NCBI GenBank assembly: GCA_902566775.1
Contig: CACFKF010000005.1
Location: 1-64,000 of the forward strand
Source of the DNA: an uncultured Pelagibacteraceae bacterium
GTDB lineage: Bacteria > Pseudomonadota > Alphaproteobacteria > Pelagibacterales > Pelagibacteraceae
DNA length: 64,000 bases
Reading direction: 5' to 3'
Each line of letters opens with the position of its first letter. Position 1 is the stretch's first letter. The position numbers and the translations under genes are program-made. The notes below the pieces were generated by a model that was given only the letters and a program-made list of their open reading frames with translations, ran no database searches and had not been told where the DNA came from. Below are positions 20,070 to 29,940 of the stretch, piece by piece.

Positions 20070-22382
20070 TTAATTTTTATTATGATTAATTTTATTTTTT
20101 AAGTTTCTAATACTCATTAAAACTTTTTCTGGTGTCGCAGGTGCATCAAGAATTGGTATTATTTTATTTTTCCCTACAGAAGCTATAGCATCTTTTATTG
20201 CATAAAATACACTCATTGCTAACATAAGAGGTGGTTCGCCCGTAGTTTTTGATTTATTTACTACTTTTTCTTTATTCTTGCCCTGTTTAAAAATTTCAAC
20301 ATTAAATTTTTTTGGCATATCGCTTACCGCTGGTATTTTGTAAGTTGAAGGAGAAAAAGTAGTTATTTTTCCATTAGAATTCCAATTTACTTCTTCCATA
20401 GTTAACCATCCTTGTCCTTGAACAAAACCTCCTTCAATTTGACCCATTTCTAAAGCTGGATTAATTGCTTTTCCAACATCATGAATTATATCAACACGAT
20501 CAACTACGTTTTCGCCAGTCAACGTATCTACAGTAACTTCAGTTACTGCTGCTCCATAACAAAAATATAAAAAAGGTCTTCCTAAAAAAGTTTTTTTATT
20601 AAATTTTATTTTTGGTGTTGAATAAAAACCAGATGATGATAGTGAAATTCTATTTAAATATGCTTCATTAATGATTTTCTTAAAATTAAAAGACTTATTT
20701 TTAATTTTAATTAATCCTTTTTTATAAAATACTTTATTTGAACTAACTTTATATTTTAACTTAATAAAATTTTCTAAATTTTTCTTTATTTTTGAAACAG
20801 CATTGAGAGCAGCTGCTCCATTTAAATCAGTAGTAGAAGATGCAGCGCTTGCCGAAGTATTTGGTACTTTTGAGGTATTTGTTGAAGAAATCTTTACTTT
20901 TTCGAATGGTAAACCAAATTCATTTGCAACAAGTTGTGCAATTTTTGTATTTGTACCCTGTCCCATTTCTATTCCACCATGATTTAAATATACACTTCCA
21001 TCTGTATAAATATGGACAAGTGCTCCGGCTTGATTGAGATGAATTGTTGTAAACGAAATACCAAATTTTACAGGCGTAATTGCAAGTCCTTTTTTTAAAT
21101 ATTTGTTTTTTGAATTGAATTTTTTTATATTAGAATATCTGTTTTTATAATTTGATTTTTTTATCAATCTGGTAAAAATTTCATTAATTACATTGTCTTC
21201 AATTTTCATTCCATAATGTGTAATATTATTATTATTTTTTTGATAAAAATTTCTTTTTCTTATGTCACAAGGATCTTTTTTCAAAAACCTTGAAATGTTA
21301 TCTATGATATTTTCTATTGCCATCATGCCTTGGTTGCCACCAAAACCTCTAAATGCTGTGGAGGTTGCTGTATTTGTTTTACAAAGATAGTTTTGCACTT
21401 CAATATTAGAAAGATAATATGCATTGTCTATATGAAGCAAAGCTCTTTCGTTTATTGCATGGGACAAATCAGGCGACATTCCGCATCTTGATGCTAGTTT
21501 AATCTTTAATCCTTCAATAACTCCTAGTTTGTTAAAACCAACTTCGTATTCTGAATAAAAATCATGTCTCTTGCCAGTAATAATAATATCATCGTCCCGA
21601 TCAAGTCTAAGCTTTATAGGTTTTTTTGTTTTGTTAGCCAATAATGCACAAATACTAGATGTTAAAAAATTTGTTTCTTTTCCGCCAAAACCTCCTCCTA
21701 TTCTTCTAACTACAACATTTATCGTATTACTTTTTTGATTTAACATCTTTGCTATTATTTGTTGCGTTTCTGAAGGATGTTGAGTGGAGCTGTAAACCAA
21801 AAAATCATTATCTTCTTTTGGTATAACAAATGCTACTTGTCCTTCTAAGTAAAAATGTTCCTGACTTCCTGTTGTAAAATTTCCTTTAAGATTATTTTTT
21901 GATTTTAAAATTTTTTCAGAAGGATTCCCTCTTTTAATTGTTTTTTTTTTAAAAAGAAGTTTTTTTTTATTTAAAGCTTCTTTAATAGTTATAATAGGCT
22001 TTAAATCTTTATAACTAATCCTAGCTTTTAATACTGCTCTTCTTGCAAATTCAGTAGAAGTGGCTGCTACTGCAAACAAAGGTTGCCCGTAATATTCAAC
22101 TTTTTTCTTGGGGAATATTGGATCTCCATCAAATACTGGCCCTACATCATTTCTTCCTGGAATATCGTTATATTCAACCACTGAAACAACACCTTCGCTC
22201 TTCCATACTTCTGATAAATCAATTTTTTTAATAATAGCATGTGCTTTTTTACTCCAGCCAATTGCACCATGTAAAGTTCCAAATGGTTCTTTTATATCAT
22301 CGGTATAAATAGCATATCCACTGACATGTTTAGAAGCACTGTCATGTGGTCTTTTTTCATTAATAAAAATATTTTCACTCAT
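20070..22382 (-). CDS. xdhB: Xanthine dehydrogenase, molybdopterin-binding subunit
   Basis: HVSGYAIYTDDIKEPFGTLHGAIG, STQHPSETQQI, VVRRIGGGFGGKE, TAFRGFGGNQGM. Confidence 0.97.
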   Translation of the reverse strand: MSENIFINEKRPHDSASKHVSGYAIYTDDIKEPFGTLHGAIGWSKKAHAIIKKIDLSEVWKSEGVVSVVEYNDIPGRNDVGPVFDGDPIFPKKKVEYYGQPLFAVAATSTEFARRAVLKARISYKDLKPIITIKEALNKKKLLFKKKTIKRGNPSEKILKSKNNLKGNFTTGSQEHFYLEGQVAFVIPKEDNDFLVYSSTQHPSETQQIIAKMLNQKSNTINVVVRRIGGGFGGKETNFLTSSICALLANKTKKPIKLRLDRDDDIIITGKRHDFYSEYEVGFNKLGVIEGLKIKLASRCGMSPDLSHAINERALLHIDNAYYLSNIEVQNYLCKTNTATSTAFRGFGGNQGMMAIENIIDNISRFLKKDPCDIRKRNFYQKNNNNITHYGMKIEDNVINEIFTRLIKKSNYKNRYSNIKKFNSKNKYLKKGLAITPVKFGISFTTIHLNQAGALVHIYTDGSVYLNHGGIEMGQGTNTKIAQLVANEFGLPFEKVKISSTNTSKVPNTSASAASSTTDLNGAAALNAVSKIKKNLENFIKLKYKVSSNKVFYKKGLIKIKNKSFNFKKIINEAYLNRISLSSSGFYSTPKIKFNKKTFLGRPFLYFCYGAAVTEVTVDTLTGENVVDRVDIIHDVGKAINPALEMGQIEGGFVQGQGWLTMEEVNWNSNGKITTFSPSTYKIPAVSDMPKKFNVEIFKQGKNKEKVVNKSKTTGEPPLMLAMSVFYAIKDAIASVGKNKIIPILDAPATPEKVLMSIRNLKNKINHNKN

Positions 22383-22385
22383 TAT

Positions 22386-23822
22386 TTAATTTAATCTAAT
22401 TAATTTTTGTTTTTTTATTTCTATAAAACATTTTGTTAATAAATTTTTTGCTATCTCCATGCGATAACCTTTGGATGCTCTCATATCATCAATTGGTGCA
22501 AAATCTTTTTCTAGTTTTTTTTCTGCCTTTTTAAAGGTTTCTTCTGAAAAAATTGAGTTAATGAGTATTTTCTCACAGTTAGTAGCCCTTTTTGGGATTG
22601 GCGCCATTCCTCCATATGCAATTTTTACATTTTTTATTTTTTTATTAATTATTTCTAAATTAAATGATGCACATACTGAAGAAATATCATCGTCAATTCT
22701 TTTGGATATTTTATACGCTTTAAAAATATTCTTTTTAAATATGGGAATAATTATTGAATGAATAAATTGTCCTTTTTTTAATCTAGTTTTTCTATAGCTG
22801 ATAAAAAAATTTTTTAATGGTAAAACTGTTTTATTTGATTTTTTCTGTAAAACTAACTTGGCGTCCAAAGACAATAATAATGGCAGGGTGTCGCCAATTG
22901 GTGAAGCTGTAGCTATATTGCCTGCCATGGTAGCAAGGTTTCTAATTTGCACAGAACCATATCTTTTTAGAATTGAATTAAAATCTGGATAATACTTTTT
23001 TATAAATAATTCAAATTCTATTAAAGAAGTCGCTGCACCAACTTCTATATTGCTGTTTCTTTCTTTAATAAATTTAAGTTCTTTAATTGAATTTAGAGAA
23101 ATAATATTATTAATTTCTTTTCTTTCTTTTGTAACAATTAATGAAAGATCAGTAGCACCACTTAAAAATATTGAGTTTGAATTATTTTGAATTATTTTTT
23201 TTAACTCATTGATGCTTTTTGGAGAAAAATATTTTTTATTTCCATTTTTTAAGCTTAAATTTTCTATGCCTATTTTTTTTAATAAATGTAAAGTTTTTTT
23301 CTTATTTTTATAAAATTCATCTGATCCAGTAACCTTATTTAAACTTTTTGCAGCATCTATAATTGGTCTATACCCTGTGCAACGACATAAATTTCCAGAA
23401 ATTGAATCTTTAATATTTTCATTACCATAAGAAGAAAAATTTTTGTACATTGCAAAAAGTGACATAACAAATCCAGGTGTACAAAAACCACATTGAGAAC
23501 CATGATATTTAATCATTGCATCTTGCACTGGATGCAAAGTTCCATTTTTTGAAACTAAATCTTCAACAAGTATAAGTTGTTTTCCTTCTAAACTAGGAAC
23601 GAAGCTAATACAGGAATTAATTGCTTTATAAATAATAGTATTGTTTTTTAATTCTCCCAAAACAATAGTGCATGCACCACAGCCTCCCTCGGCACAACCT
23701 TCTTTTGTTCCTGTCTTTTTTAATTTAAGACGAACATAATTAAGTATAGTCTCGTTAGGATCTGGATTGCTAACCGAGCAAATTTTGTTTTCCCATACAA
23801 ACTTTATTTTATTGGAAGACAT
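22386..23822 (-). CDS. xdhA: Xanthine dehydrogenase, 2Fe-2S/FAD subunit
   Basis: GTKEGCAEGGCGACTIVLG, GSQCGFCTPGFVMSLFA, ISGNLCRCTGYRPI. Confidence 0.97.
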   Translation of the reverse strand: MSSNKIKFVWENKICSVSNPDPNETILNYVRLKLKKTGTKEGCAEGGCGACTIVLGELKNNTIIYKAINSCISFVPSLEGKQLILVEDLVSKNGTLHPVQDAMIKYHGSQCGFCTPGFVMSLFAMYKNFSSYGNENIKDSISGNLCRCTGYRPIIDAAKSLNKVTGSDEFYKNKKKTLHLLKKIGIENLSLKNGNKKYFSPKSINELKKIIQNNSNSIFLSGATDLSLIVTKERKEINNIISLNSIKELKFIKERNSNIEVGAATSLIEFELFIKKYYPDFNSILKRYGSVQIRNLATMAGNIATASPIGDTLPLLLSLDAKLVLQKKSNKTVLPLKNFFISYRKTRLKKGQFIHSIIIPIFKKNIFKAYKISKRIDDDISSVCASFNLEIINKKIKNVKIAYGGMAPIPKRATNCEKILINSIFSEETFKKAEKKLEKDFAPIDDMRASKGYRMEIAKNLLTKCFIEIKKQKLIRLN

Positions 23823-24173
23823 CTAACTTCCTCTGTAAGTAGAATAACTCCATGGTGAAACAAGTAAAGGTACATGATAATGCTCCTTAGAATTAGAAAT
23901 TCCAAATTTTACAACTACATCATCTAAAAATGGAATTTTTGGTATTTCTGCTATTTTTTTAAAATAATCGCCTACAAAAAAAGTAAGTTCGTATTTTCCT
24001 TCTTTAAAATTTGATCCTTCTATTAAGGGTTGGTTTGTACGACCATCATTATTTAAAATTACACTATTTAACTTTTCTCTCTTGTTATTTTGAACGTAAT
24101 ATAAATCAACTTTAATACCTTTGCCTGGCTTCCCTGAATAAACGTCTAAAACATGTGTAGTTAATTTTGTCAT
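23823..24173 (-). CDS. uraH: 5-hydroxyisourate hydrolase (transthyretin-like)
   Basis: THVLDVYSGKPGKGIKV N-terminus and HYHVPLLVSPWSYSTYRGS C-terminal signature. Confidence 0.96.
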   Translation of the reverse strand: MTKLTTHVLDVYSGKPGKGIKVDLYYVQNNKREKLNSVILNNDGRTNQPLIEGSNFKEGKYELTFFVGDYFKKIAEIPKIPFLDDVVVKFGISNSKEHYHVPLLVSPWSYSTYRGS

Positions 24174-24242
24174 ATAGTTATGTATATAATATACAATTAA
24201 TGCATAATTAAAATATTAAAACAAACAAGTAAAAAATCATAT

Positions 24243-24737
24243 ATGGATTTAATGGATAAATTTAATAAATTAAGCAGATCTGAATTTATATCTACTTTTG
24301 GAAATATTTTTGAAAAAACAGAATGGATTGCCGAAAAATGCTATGATTCAAAACCTTATAGTAATTTTAATGAATTAGTTTCAAGAATGTTGGAAGTGTA
24401 TGAAAGAGCTGAAAAAAATAAACATCTTGAAATTTTAAATTCTCATCCAGATTTAGCTGTTGAAAAAAAATTAACTGATGATTCAAAAAATGAACAAAAA
24501 AATGCAAGTTTAAATGAATGTACCAATAAAGAATTTATTGAATTTAAAAAATTGAATGAAGAATATAAAAAAAAATTTGGCTTTCCTTTTATTATTGCTG
24601 TTAAGGGCAAAAATAAAGAAGAAATATTGAATAATTTTAGACAAAGAATAACAAATAATATAAATTCTGAATTTGAAGAAGCTAAAAAACAAGTAAAAAA
24701 AATAGCAAGCTTACGTCTAAGTGAAATAACTAAATAA
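24243..24737 (+). CDS. uraD: OHCU decarboxylase
   Basis: LNSHPDLAVEKK and FGFPFIIAVKGKNKEEIL signatures. Confidence 0.93.
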   Translation: MDLMDKFNKLSRSEFISTFGNIFEKTEWIAEKCYDSKPYSNFNELVSRMLEVYERAEKNKHLEILNSHPDLAVEKKLTDDSKNEQKNASLNECTNKEFIEFKKLNEEYKKKFGFPFIIAVKGKNKEEILNNFRQRITNNINSEFEEAKKQVKKIASLRLSEITK

Positions 24738-24742
24738 ATAAT

Positions 24743-25729
24743 ATGAAAAAATTTATTAATGGTAAGATGATTAATTTGGCAGAGCCAAGACTTGGTTCAA
24801 AAGTAATTTTTAAAACTGATGATTTTTTTGCATCTGCAAAAAGAATTATTAAACCAGAACCACCTGTTTTCAAGGATGGACTTTTTGATTCACATGGCAA
24901 ATGGATGGATGGATGGGAAACAAGAAGAAAAAGAAGAAAAGGTTTTGATTATTTAATTGTAAAACTTGGGAAACCAGGAAAAATTTTTAATGTTGATATT
25001 GATACATCTCATTTTAATGGTAACCAACCAACACATGCTTCTTTGGAAGCTTGCTACACAAATAAAAAACCAAATAAAAAAACAAGATGGATTAAAATTT
25101 TAAATAACAAAAAACTTAGACCAAATAAAAATCATAATTTTAAAATTAAAAATAAATTAGTTTTTAATCATGTTAAGTTAAATATTTTTCCTGATGGAGG
25201 AGTGGCAAGACTTAGAATTTATGGAGAAGTTGAAATTAATAAAATTAATTTTGGAAATAAATTAATTAATCTAACATCAGTCTTAAATGGAGCATCTATA
25301 GTAGGTTGTAATAATGAACATTTTGGTAGAGCTGAAAATGTTCTAGCGCCTGGCAAAGGTAAAAATATGGGTGATGGATGGGAAACAAGAAGAAGTAGAG
25401 GAAAAAACTTTGATTGGCTTATAATTAAATTAGGACGTACAGGTACAATTAATAAAGTTGAAATAGATACTCACCACTTTAAAGGAAATTATCCAGACAA
25501 GTGTTCTTTACAAGTTGCATATATACCTAAAAAAATATCAAATTATTCTGTAGTAAAAAAATCTACTAGATGGAAGTCTATTTTAAATAAAGTTAAACTT
25601 AATGCTAATAAAAAACATGGTTTTAATAATAAAATAATGAAAAAAAATAAAATTAATTTTATTAAAATTAACATTTACCCTGATGGAGGAATTTCAAGAG
25701 TTAGGGTTTTTGGAAAAGTTGTCAAATGA
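24743..25729 (+). CDS. alc: Allantoicase
   Basis: Two copies of GWETRR...FD(Y/W)LIVKLG and DGGVARLRIYGE-type repeats. Confidence 0.95.
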   Translation: MKKFINGKMINLAEPRLGSKVIFKTDDFFASAKRIIKPEPPVFKDGLFDSHGKWMDGWETRRKRRKGFDYLIVKLGKPGKIFNVDIDTSHFNGNQPTHASLEACYTNKKPNKKTRWIKILNNKKLRPNKNHNFKIKNKLVFNHVKLNIFPDGGVARLRIYGEVEINKINFGNKLINLTSVLNGASIVGCNNEHFGRAENVLAPGKGKNMGDGWETRRSRGKNFDWLIIKLGRTGTINKVEIDTHHFKGNYPDKCSLQVAYIPKKISNYSVVKKSTRWKSILNKVKLNANKKHGFNNKIMKKNKINFIKINIYPDGGISRVRVFGKVVK

Positions 25730-26223
25730 AAATTATTATAAAACCAAAAAAAATAACTAAAAAAAATTTTAAAAAATTCGGTGACTTAATATCTACAAAA
25801 AAAAGAAAACCAATAAATATAAATAATGGTTACGCAAAAAGATTTGATAACTTATGTAGAATTAATACTTCTTCAAAAAAAGGAAATACAATAATGAGTA
25901 TTTTTTCTGCAAAGAAAAGAAAATTTCCGATGAAGATTGATATGATGGAAAAGCATCCTCTTGGAAGTCAAGCATTTGTTCCAATGAACGAAACTAAATT
26001 TTTAGTATTTGTTGCTCCAAAGGGCAAAAAACCAGATACTAAAAAAATAAAGTCTTTTATTGTACCAAAACAAACTGGAATTAACTATAAGCCTGGAATA
26101 TGGCATTTCCCTTTAATATCAACAAAAAACATGCATTTCCTAGTAATAGATAGAAAAGGAATAGGCAATAACTTAGTAATTTATAAATTTAAAAATGAAA
26201 AAATTTCGCTCAAACTCAAATAA
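25726..26223 (+). CDS. allA: Ureidoglycolate lyase
   Basis: MEKHPLGSQAFVPM and GIWHFPL motifs; ATGA overlap with alc. Confidence 0.9.
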   Translation: MKIIIKPKKITKKNFKKFGDLISTKKRKPININNGYAKRFDNLCRINTSSKKGNTIMSIFSAKKRKFPMKIDMMEKHPLGSQAFVPMNETKFLVFVAPKGKKPDTKKIKSFIVPKQTGINYKPGIWHFPLISTKNMHFLVIDRKGIGNNLVIYKFKNEKISLKLK

Positions 26224-27115
26224 AAAATACCTAAGAGATATGGTTGGTTATGGTTCAAAAAAATTTCGAGTAAAATGGCCTAACAATGCAAGAATAGCAC
26301 TTCAAATAGTTCTAAATTATGAAGAAGGAGCAGAGAATTGTGTGCTGCATGGAGATAAAAATTCCGAAGTTTTCTTATCAGAAATTATAGGCGCACAACC
26401 AGTCAAAGGTCGACATATGAATATGGAATCTTTTTATGAATATGGATCCAGAAGAGGTTTTTGGAGACTGTATGAATTATTCCAAGAAAAAAAAATTCCT
26501 TTAACAATTTTTGGCGTTGGTATGGCATTAGAAAGAAATCAAGATGTATGTAATGCAATGAAAAAAGCTGGCTATGAAATTGCTTCACACGGATGGAGAT
26601 GGATTGATTACCAAAATTTTTCAAAATCTAAAGAAAAAGAACATATGAATCTGGCAATACAATCAATAAAGAAAATTTTTGGAGAGAGACCTTTGGGTTG
26701 GTATACCGGAAGGTGTAGCCCAAATACCCTGCGATTAGTTATGGAAGAAGGTGGATTTCTTTATTGTAGCGACTCTTATAGTGATGATCTACCTTATTGG
26801 GAAAAGAGAGGAAATAAAAAACAATTAATTATTCCATATACTTTAGACAATAATGATATGAGATTTGCCACTAATCAAGGTTTTAATAGTGGAGAACAAT
26901 TTTATACTTATCTTAAAGATAGCTTTGATGTTCTATATGAAGAAGGAAAAGTTTCTCCTAAAATGATGTCTGTAGGTTTACATTGTAGATTAATTGGTAG
27001 ACCTGGTAGAATACAATCGTTAAAAAAATTTTTAGATTATGTTTTAAAATTTGATGATGTTTGGATTTGCAAAAGAATAGATATCGCAAAACACTGGATT
27101 AAAAATTATTATTAA
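26195..27115 (+). CDS. puuE: Allantoinase PuuE (polysaccharide-deacetylase fold)
   Basis: VLNYEEGAENCVLHGD, YEIASHGWRWIDYQ, LGWYTGRCSPNTLRLV. Confidence 0.9.
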   Translation: MKKFRSNSNKKYLRDMVGYGSKKFRVKWPNNARIALQIVLNYEEGAENCVLHGDKNSEVFLSEIIGAQPVKGRHMNMESFYEYGSRRGFWRLYELFQEKKIPLTIFGVGMALERNQDVCNAMKKAGYEIASHGWRWIDYQNFSKSKEKEHMNLAIQSIKKIFGERPLGWYTGRCSPNTLRLVMEEGGFLYCSDSYSDDLPYWEKRGNKKQLIIPYTLDNNDMRFATNQGFNSGEQFYTYLKDSFDVLYEEGKVSPKMMSVGLHCRLIGRPGRIQSLKKFLDYVLKFDDVWICKRIDIAKHWIKNYY

Positions 27116-27136
27116 TAAAACAAAAAAATAATAAAC

Positions 27137-27763
27137 TTAATATTCAACATCTGTTGGATCTATGCTTCTCCACATGTACCAAGTAAATACTGTTCTATAG
27201 CCCAAATGCACCTTGGAAATTTTTTCTAAAAATCTTTTACTTGGTGGATACGAAACTTTGTAATTTTTGGAAATCGCTCTAATTAAACCTATATCTTTAA
27301 TAGGAAAGATGTCTGGTCTATTTAAATTAAACATCAAAAACATTTGTGCACTCCAAACACCCAGCCCTTTTAGTCTAGTAATGTATTCAATAGCTTTTTC
27401 ATCATCTATTTTTTGTAAATCATAAACATTAAATGATTTATTTTGAAAATTTTTAGCAATATTTTTTAAGTAAGATATTTTTTGACGAGACAATCCAGCA
27501 CTTTTTAAACTTCTAGAGTGTAAATTTATAACTACTTTAGGTGTAATTTTTTTTTTACATTTAATTTCAAATTTTTTCCAAATGGAATCTGCCGCTTTTA
27601 CTGATATTTGTTGTCCTACTATAGTTCTACAAAGTGAAAAAAAGGGCTTATTTCTAGTGGTCAAAAAACCTTTGTTATATTTTTTTATTATTCGTCTTAA
27701 TACTGGATCCCTTCTAGAAAGAATTTTTTTGGCTTTATGCCAATATTTTGGAGGTCTATTCAT
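27137..27763 (-). CDS. DNA-3-methyladenine glycosylase (AlkA-like, HhH-GPD)
   Basis: CRTIVGQQISVKAADSIWKKFE and TRLKGLGVWSAQMFLMFNLNRPDIFPIKDIGL. Confidence 0.88.
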   Translation of the reverse strand: MNRPPKYWHKAKKILSRRDPVLRRIIKKYNKGFLTTRNKPFFSLCRTIVGQQISVKAADSIWKKFEIKCKKKITPKVVINLHSRSLKSAGLSRQKISYLKNIAKNFQNKSFNVYDLQKIDDEKAIEYITRLKGLGVWSAQMFLMFNLNRPDIFPIKDIGLIRAISKNYKVSYPPSKRFLEKISKVHLGYRTVFTWYMWRSIDPTDVEY

Positions 27764-28637
27764 GTCTAGAAATAGAAACTTGTTTTTTATGATAAATTTC
27801 TCTTCTGAATATAATTACTGAAGAAATAATTACTAATAAAGACCCAATTAATGTTCTTAAAGTTGGAATTTCATCCCATATAAGATATCCAAAAATAATA
27901 GCAAAAACTAAAGCTAAATATTTTAAAGGTGTAACAAGAGAAACATCTGAAAACTTGTATGATTGTGTAAGCCACAAGTTCGCTAAGCCTCCTAAAATTC
28001 CTAAAAGAGATAATAAAAATAAATCTTTTAGTGATGGTAACAACCATCCCTGCGGGATGGTAAAAAAACTAAGTATCATTATAGATATTGAAAAATAAAA
28101 ACTTATTAACCAAACTGGCTCTGATGCTGACAGCTGCTTTATAGCTATTGCTACGTAAGATAACCCTAGACAAAAAATTATTGGATAAAAATAATATATA
28201 TTCATTGAACTAAATCCAGGTTCTGAAATAACTATTATTCCTATAAAGCCAACAAGTACTGCCAACCATCTATATAAACCTACTTTTTCACTTAACAAAA
28301 AAATTGAAAATATTGTAGTAAAAATTGGTGAAGCAAATGTGATGCTTACAACTGTAGCTAAAGGAAGTTCTCTTAAAGCTATAAAAATTGCAACTATAGC
28401 AAACAATCCTGCGGCACATCTTTTAAAATGCAGAAAGGGTCGGTTTGTTTTATAAAAATTAAAATACCTTTCTTTTGGAATTAAAAAAAATAAAGGAATT
28501 AATCCAAAAAAACCCCTAAAAAAAAGAACTTCTCCAACAGGATAGTTCTCTGACCATTTAACTATTAAATCCATTATAGAAAATGCACATACAGATATAA
28601 ACATGTACAAAAAGCCTAATTGATTTTTGGAAAGCAT
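27756..28637 (-). CDS. EamA/DMT family transporter
   Basis: Ten-TM EamA-like ORF; start trimmed to MLSKNQLGFLYMF because the upstream extension overlaps msrA. Confidence 0.8.
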   Translation of the reverse strand: MLSKNQLGFLYMFISVCAFSIMDLIVKWSENYPVGEVLFFRGFFGLIPLFFLIPKERYFNFYKTNRPFLHFKRCAAGLFAIVAIFIALRELPLATVVSITFASPIFTTIFSIFLLSEKVGLYRWLAVLVGFIGIIVISEPGFSSMNIYYFYPIIFCLGLSYVAIAIKQLSASEPVWLISFYFSISIMILSFFTIPQGWLLPSLKDLFLLSLLGILGGLANLWLTQSYKFSDVSLVTPLKYLALVFAIIFGYLIWDEIPTLRTLIGSLLVIISSVIIFRREIYHKKQVSISRHE

Positions 28638-28671
28638 AATAATAACTTTAGAACAATTAAAAAAATTATCA

Positions 28672-29115
28672 ATGGAAATAGCAGTTTTAGCTTGTGGATG
28701 TTTTTGGGGACCTGAAATTAAATTCAGTAAGCTTGAAGGAGTTATCAGAACTGAAGTTGGATACTGCGGCGGGAATACTAAAAATACAACATATGAAGAA
28801 GTTTGCAATGGCAATACAAATCATGCCGAGGTGGTTAAAATAAATTTTAATAATAAAATAATATCTTATGAAAAAATTTTAGATACTTTTTTTGAAATTC
28901 ATGACCCAACAACATTAAATTATCAAGGCCCGGATTTTGGCACTCAGTATAGAAGTGAAATATTTTATTTCAACGATGAACAAAAAAATATTGCTGAAAA
29001 AGTTTTAAAAAAAAAAAATGATCAATTATCTGGTAAAACCGTTACAAAAATTTCACTAATAAAAAATTATTGTAAAGCAGAAGAATATCACCAAAAATAT
29101 TTAGAAAAAAGATAG
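28672..29115 (+). CDS. msrA: Peptide methionine sulfoxide reductase A
   Basis: ACGCFWGPEIKFSKLEGVIRTEVGYCGG; start trimmed to MEIAVLACGCFWG. Confidence 0.93.
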   Translation: MEIAVLACGCFWGPEIKFSKLEGVIRTEVGYCGGNTKNTTYEEVCNGNTNHAEVVKINFNNKIISYEKILDTFFEIHDPTTLNYQGPDFGTQYRSEIFYFNDEQKNIAEKVLKKKNDQLSGKTVTKISLIKNYCKAEEYHQKYLEKR

Positions 29116-29116
29116 T

Positions 29117-29935
29117 ATGTCTTTAGTTTCAACAGATTGGTTAGAAAAAAATATAAATGAAGTTAAAATTCTTGATGCTTCTTGGCATATGCCTAATACT
29201 CAAAGAAATGGTTATGAAGAATATAAAAAAGATCATATAAAAAATTCTATTTTTTTTGATATAGATAAATTTTCTAACAAAAAAAATAATCTTCCACACA
29301 TGCTACCAGATAGCAGTGAATGGGAAAAAATTGTTTCTAGCCTAGGAATTTCAAATGATGATCAAATAATTGTTTATGATAATTCTGATGTAATAAGTTC
29401 TTGTAGATGCTGGTATACATTTATTTTTTTTGGACATGATCCAAAACTGATTTCAATTTTAAATGGTGGTTTATCGAAATGGAAAAAGGAGAATAGGGAA
29501 ACTACTAATGAATTATATGTTAGTGAAAAAAAGCAATATATATCTAAAAAAAAAGATAGCTTAGTTAAATCCAAAGACGAAATAGAAGCAAATATAGTTG
29601 AAAAAAAATTTAAAGTGGTTGATGCAAGAAGCAAAAGTAGATTTTTAGGTTTAGAAAAAGAACCTAGGGCAGGAATTAGAAGTGGCTCAATCAAAAATTC
29701 ATACAATTTACCTTTTGGAGAAATTATAAATCAAAAAGACAAAACTTTTTCAGAAAAAAAAATAATAAAAGAAAAATTTGCTAAAATAGGAATTATTGAT
29801 GAAAATAATGTAGTATTTTCTTGCGGATCAGGAATCACAGCGTCAGTTTTAAGTCTAGCATATTCCATGATTAATGATAAATATTTGCCTACTGTTTACG
29901 ATGGTTCTTGGGCCGAATATGGTAAGATAAAATAA
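29117..29935 (+). CDS. sseA: 3-mercaptopyruvate/thiosulfate sulfurtransferase
   Basis: Two rhodanese domains; VVFSCGSGITASVLSLAY active-site loop. Confidence 0.9.
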   Translation: MSLVSTDWLEKNINEVKILDASWHMPNTQRNGYEEYKKDHIKNSIFFDIDKFSNKKNNLPHMLPDSSEWEKIVSSLGISNDDQIIVYDNSDVISSCRCWYTFIFFGHDPKLISILNGGLSKWKKENRETTNELYVSEKKQYISKKKDSLVKSKDEIEANIVEKKFKVVDARSKSRFLGLEKEPRAGIRSGSIKNSYNLPFGEIINQKDKTFSEKKIIKEKFAKIGIIDENNVVFSCGSGITASVLSLAYSMINDKYLPTVYDGSWAEYGKIK

Positions 29936-29940
29936 AAAAA

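Noticed and set aside
24743-25729. Internal repeat in alc as a gene duplication event
   Set aside because: Two-domain repeat is normal for the allantoicase family.
28638-28814. 59-aa N-terminal extension of the DMT transporter
   Set aside because: Runs antisense through the conserved start of msrA; MLSKNQLG is a better start.
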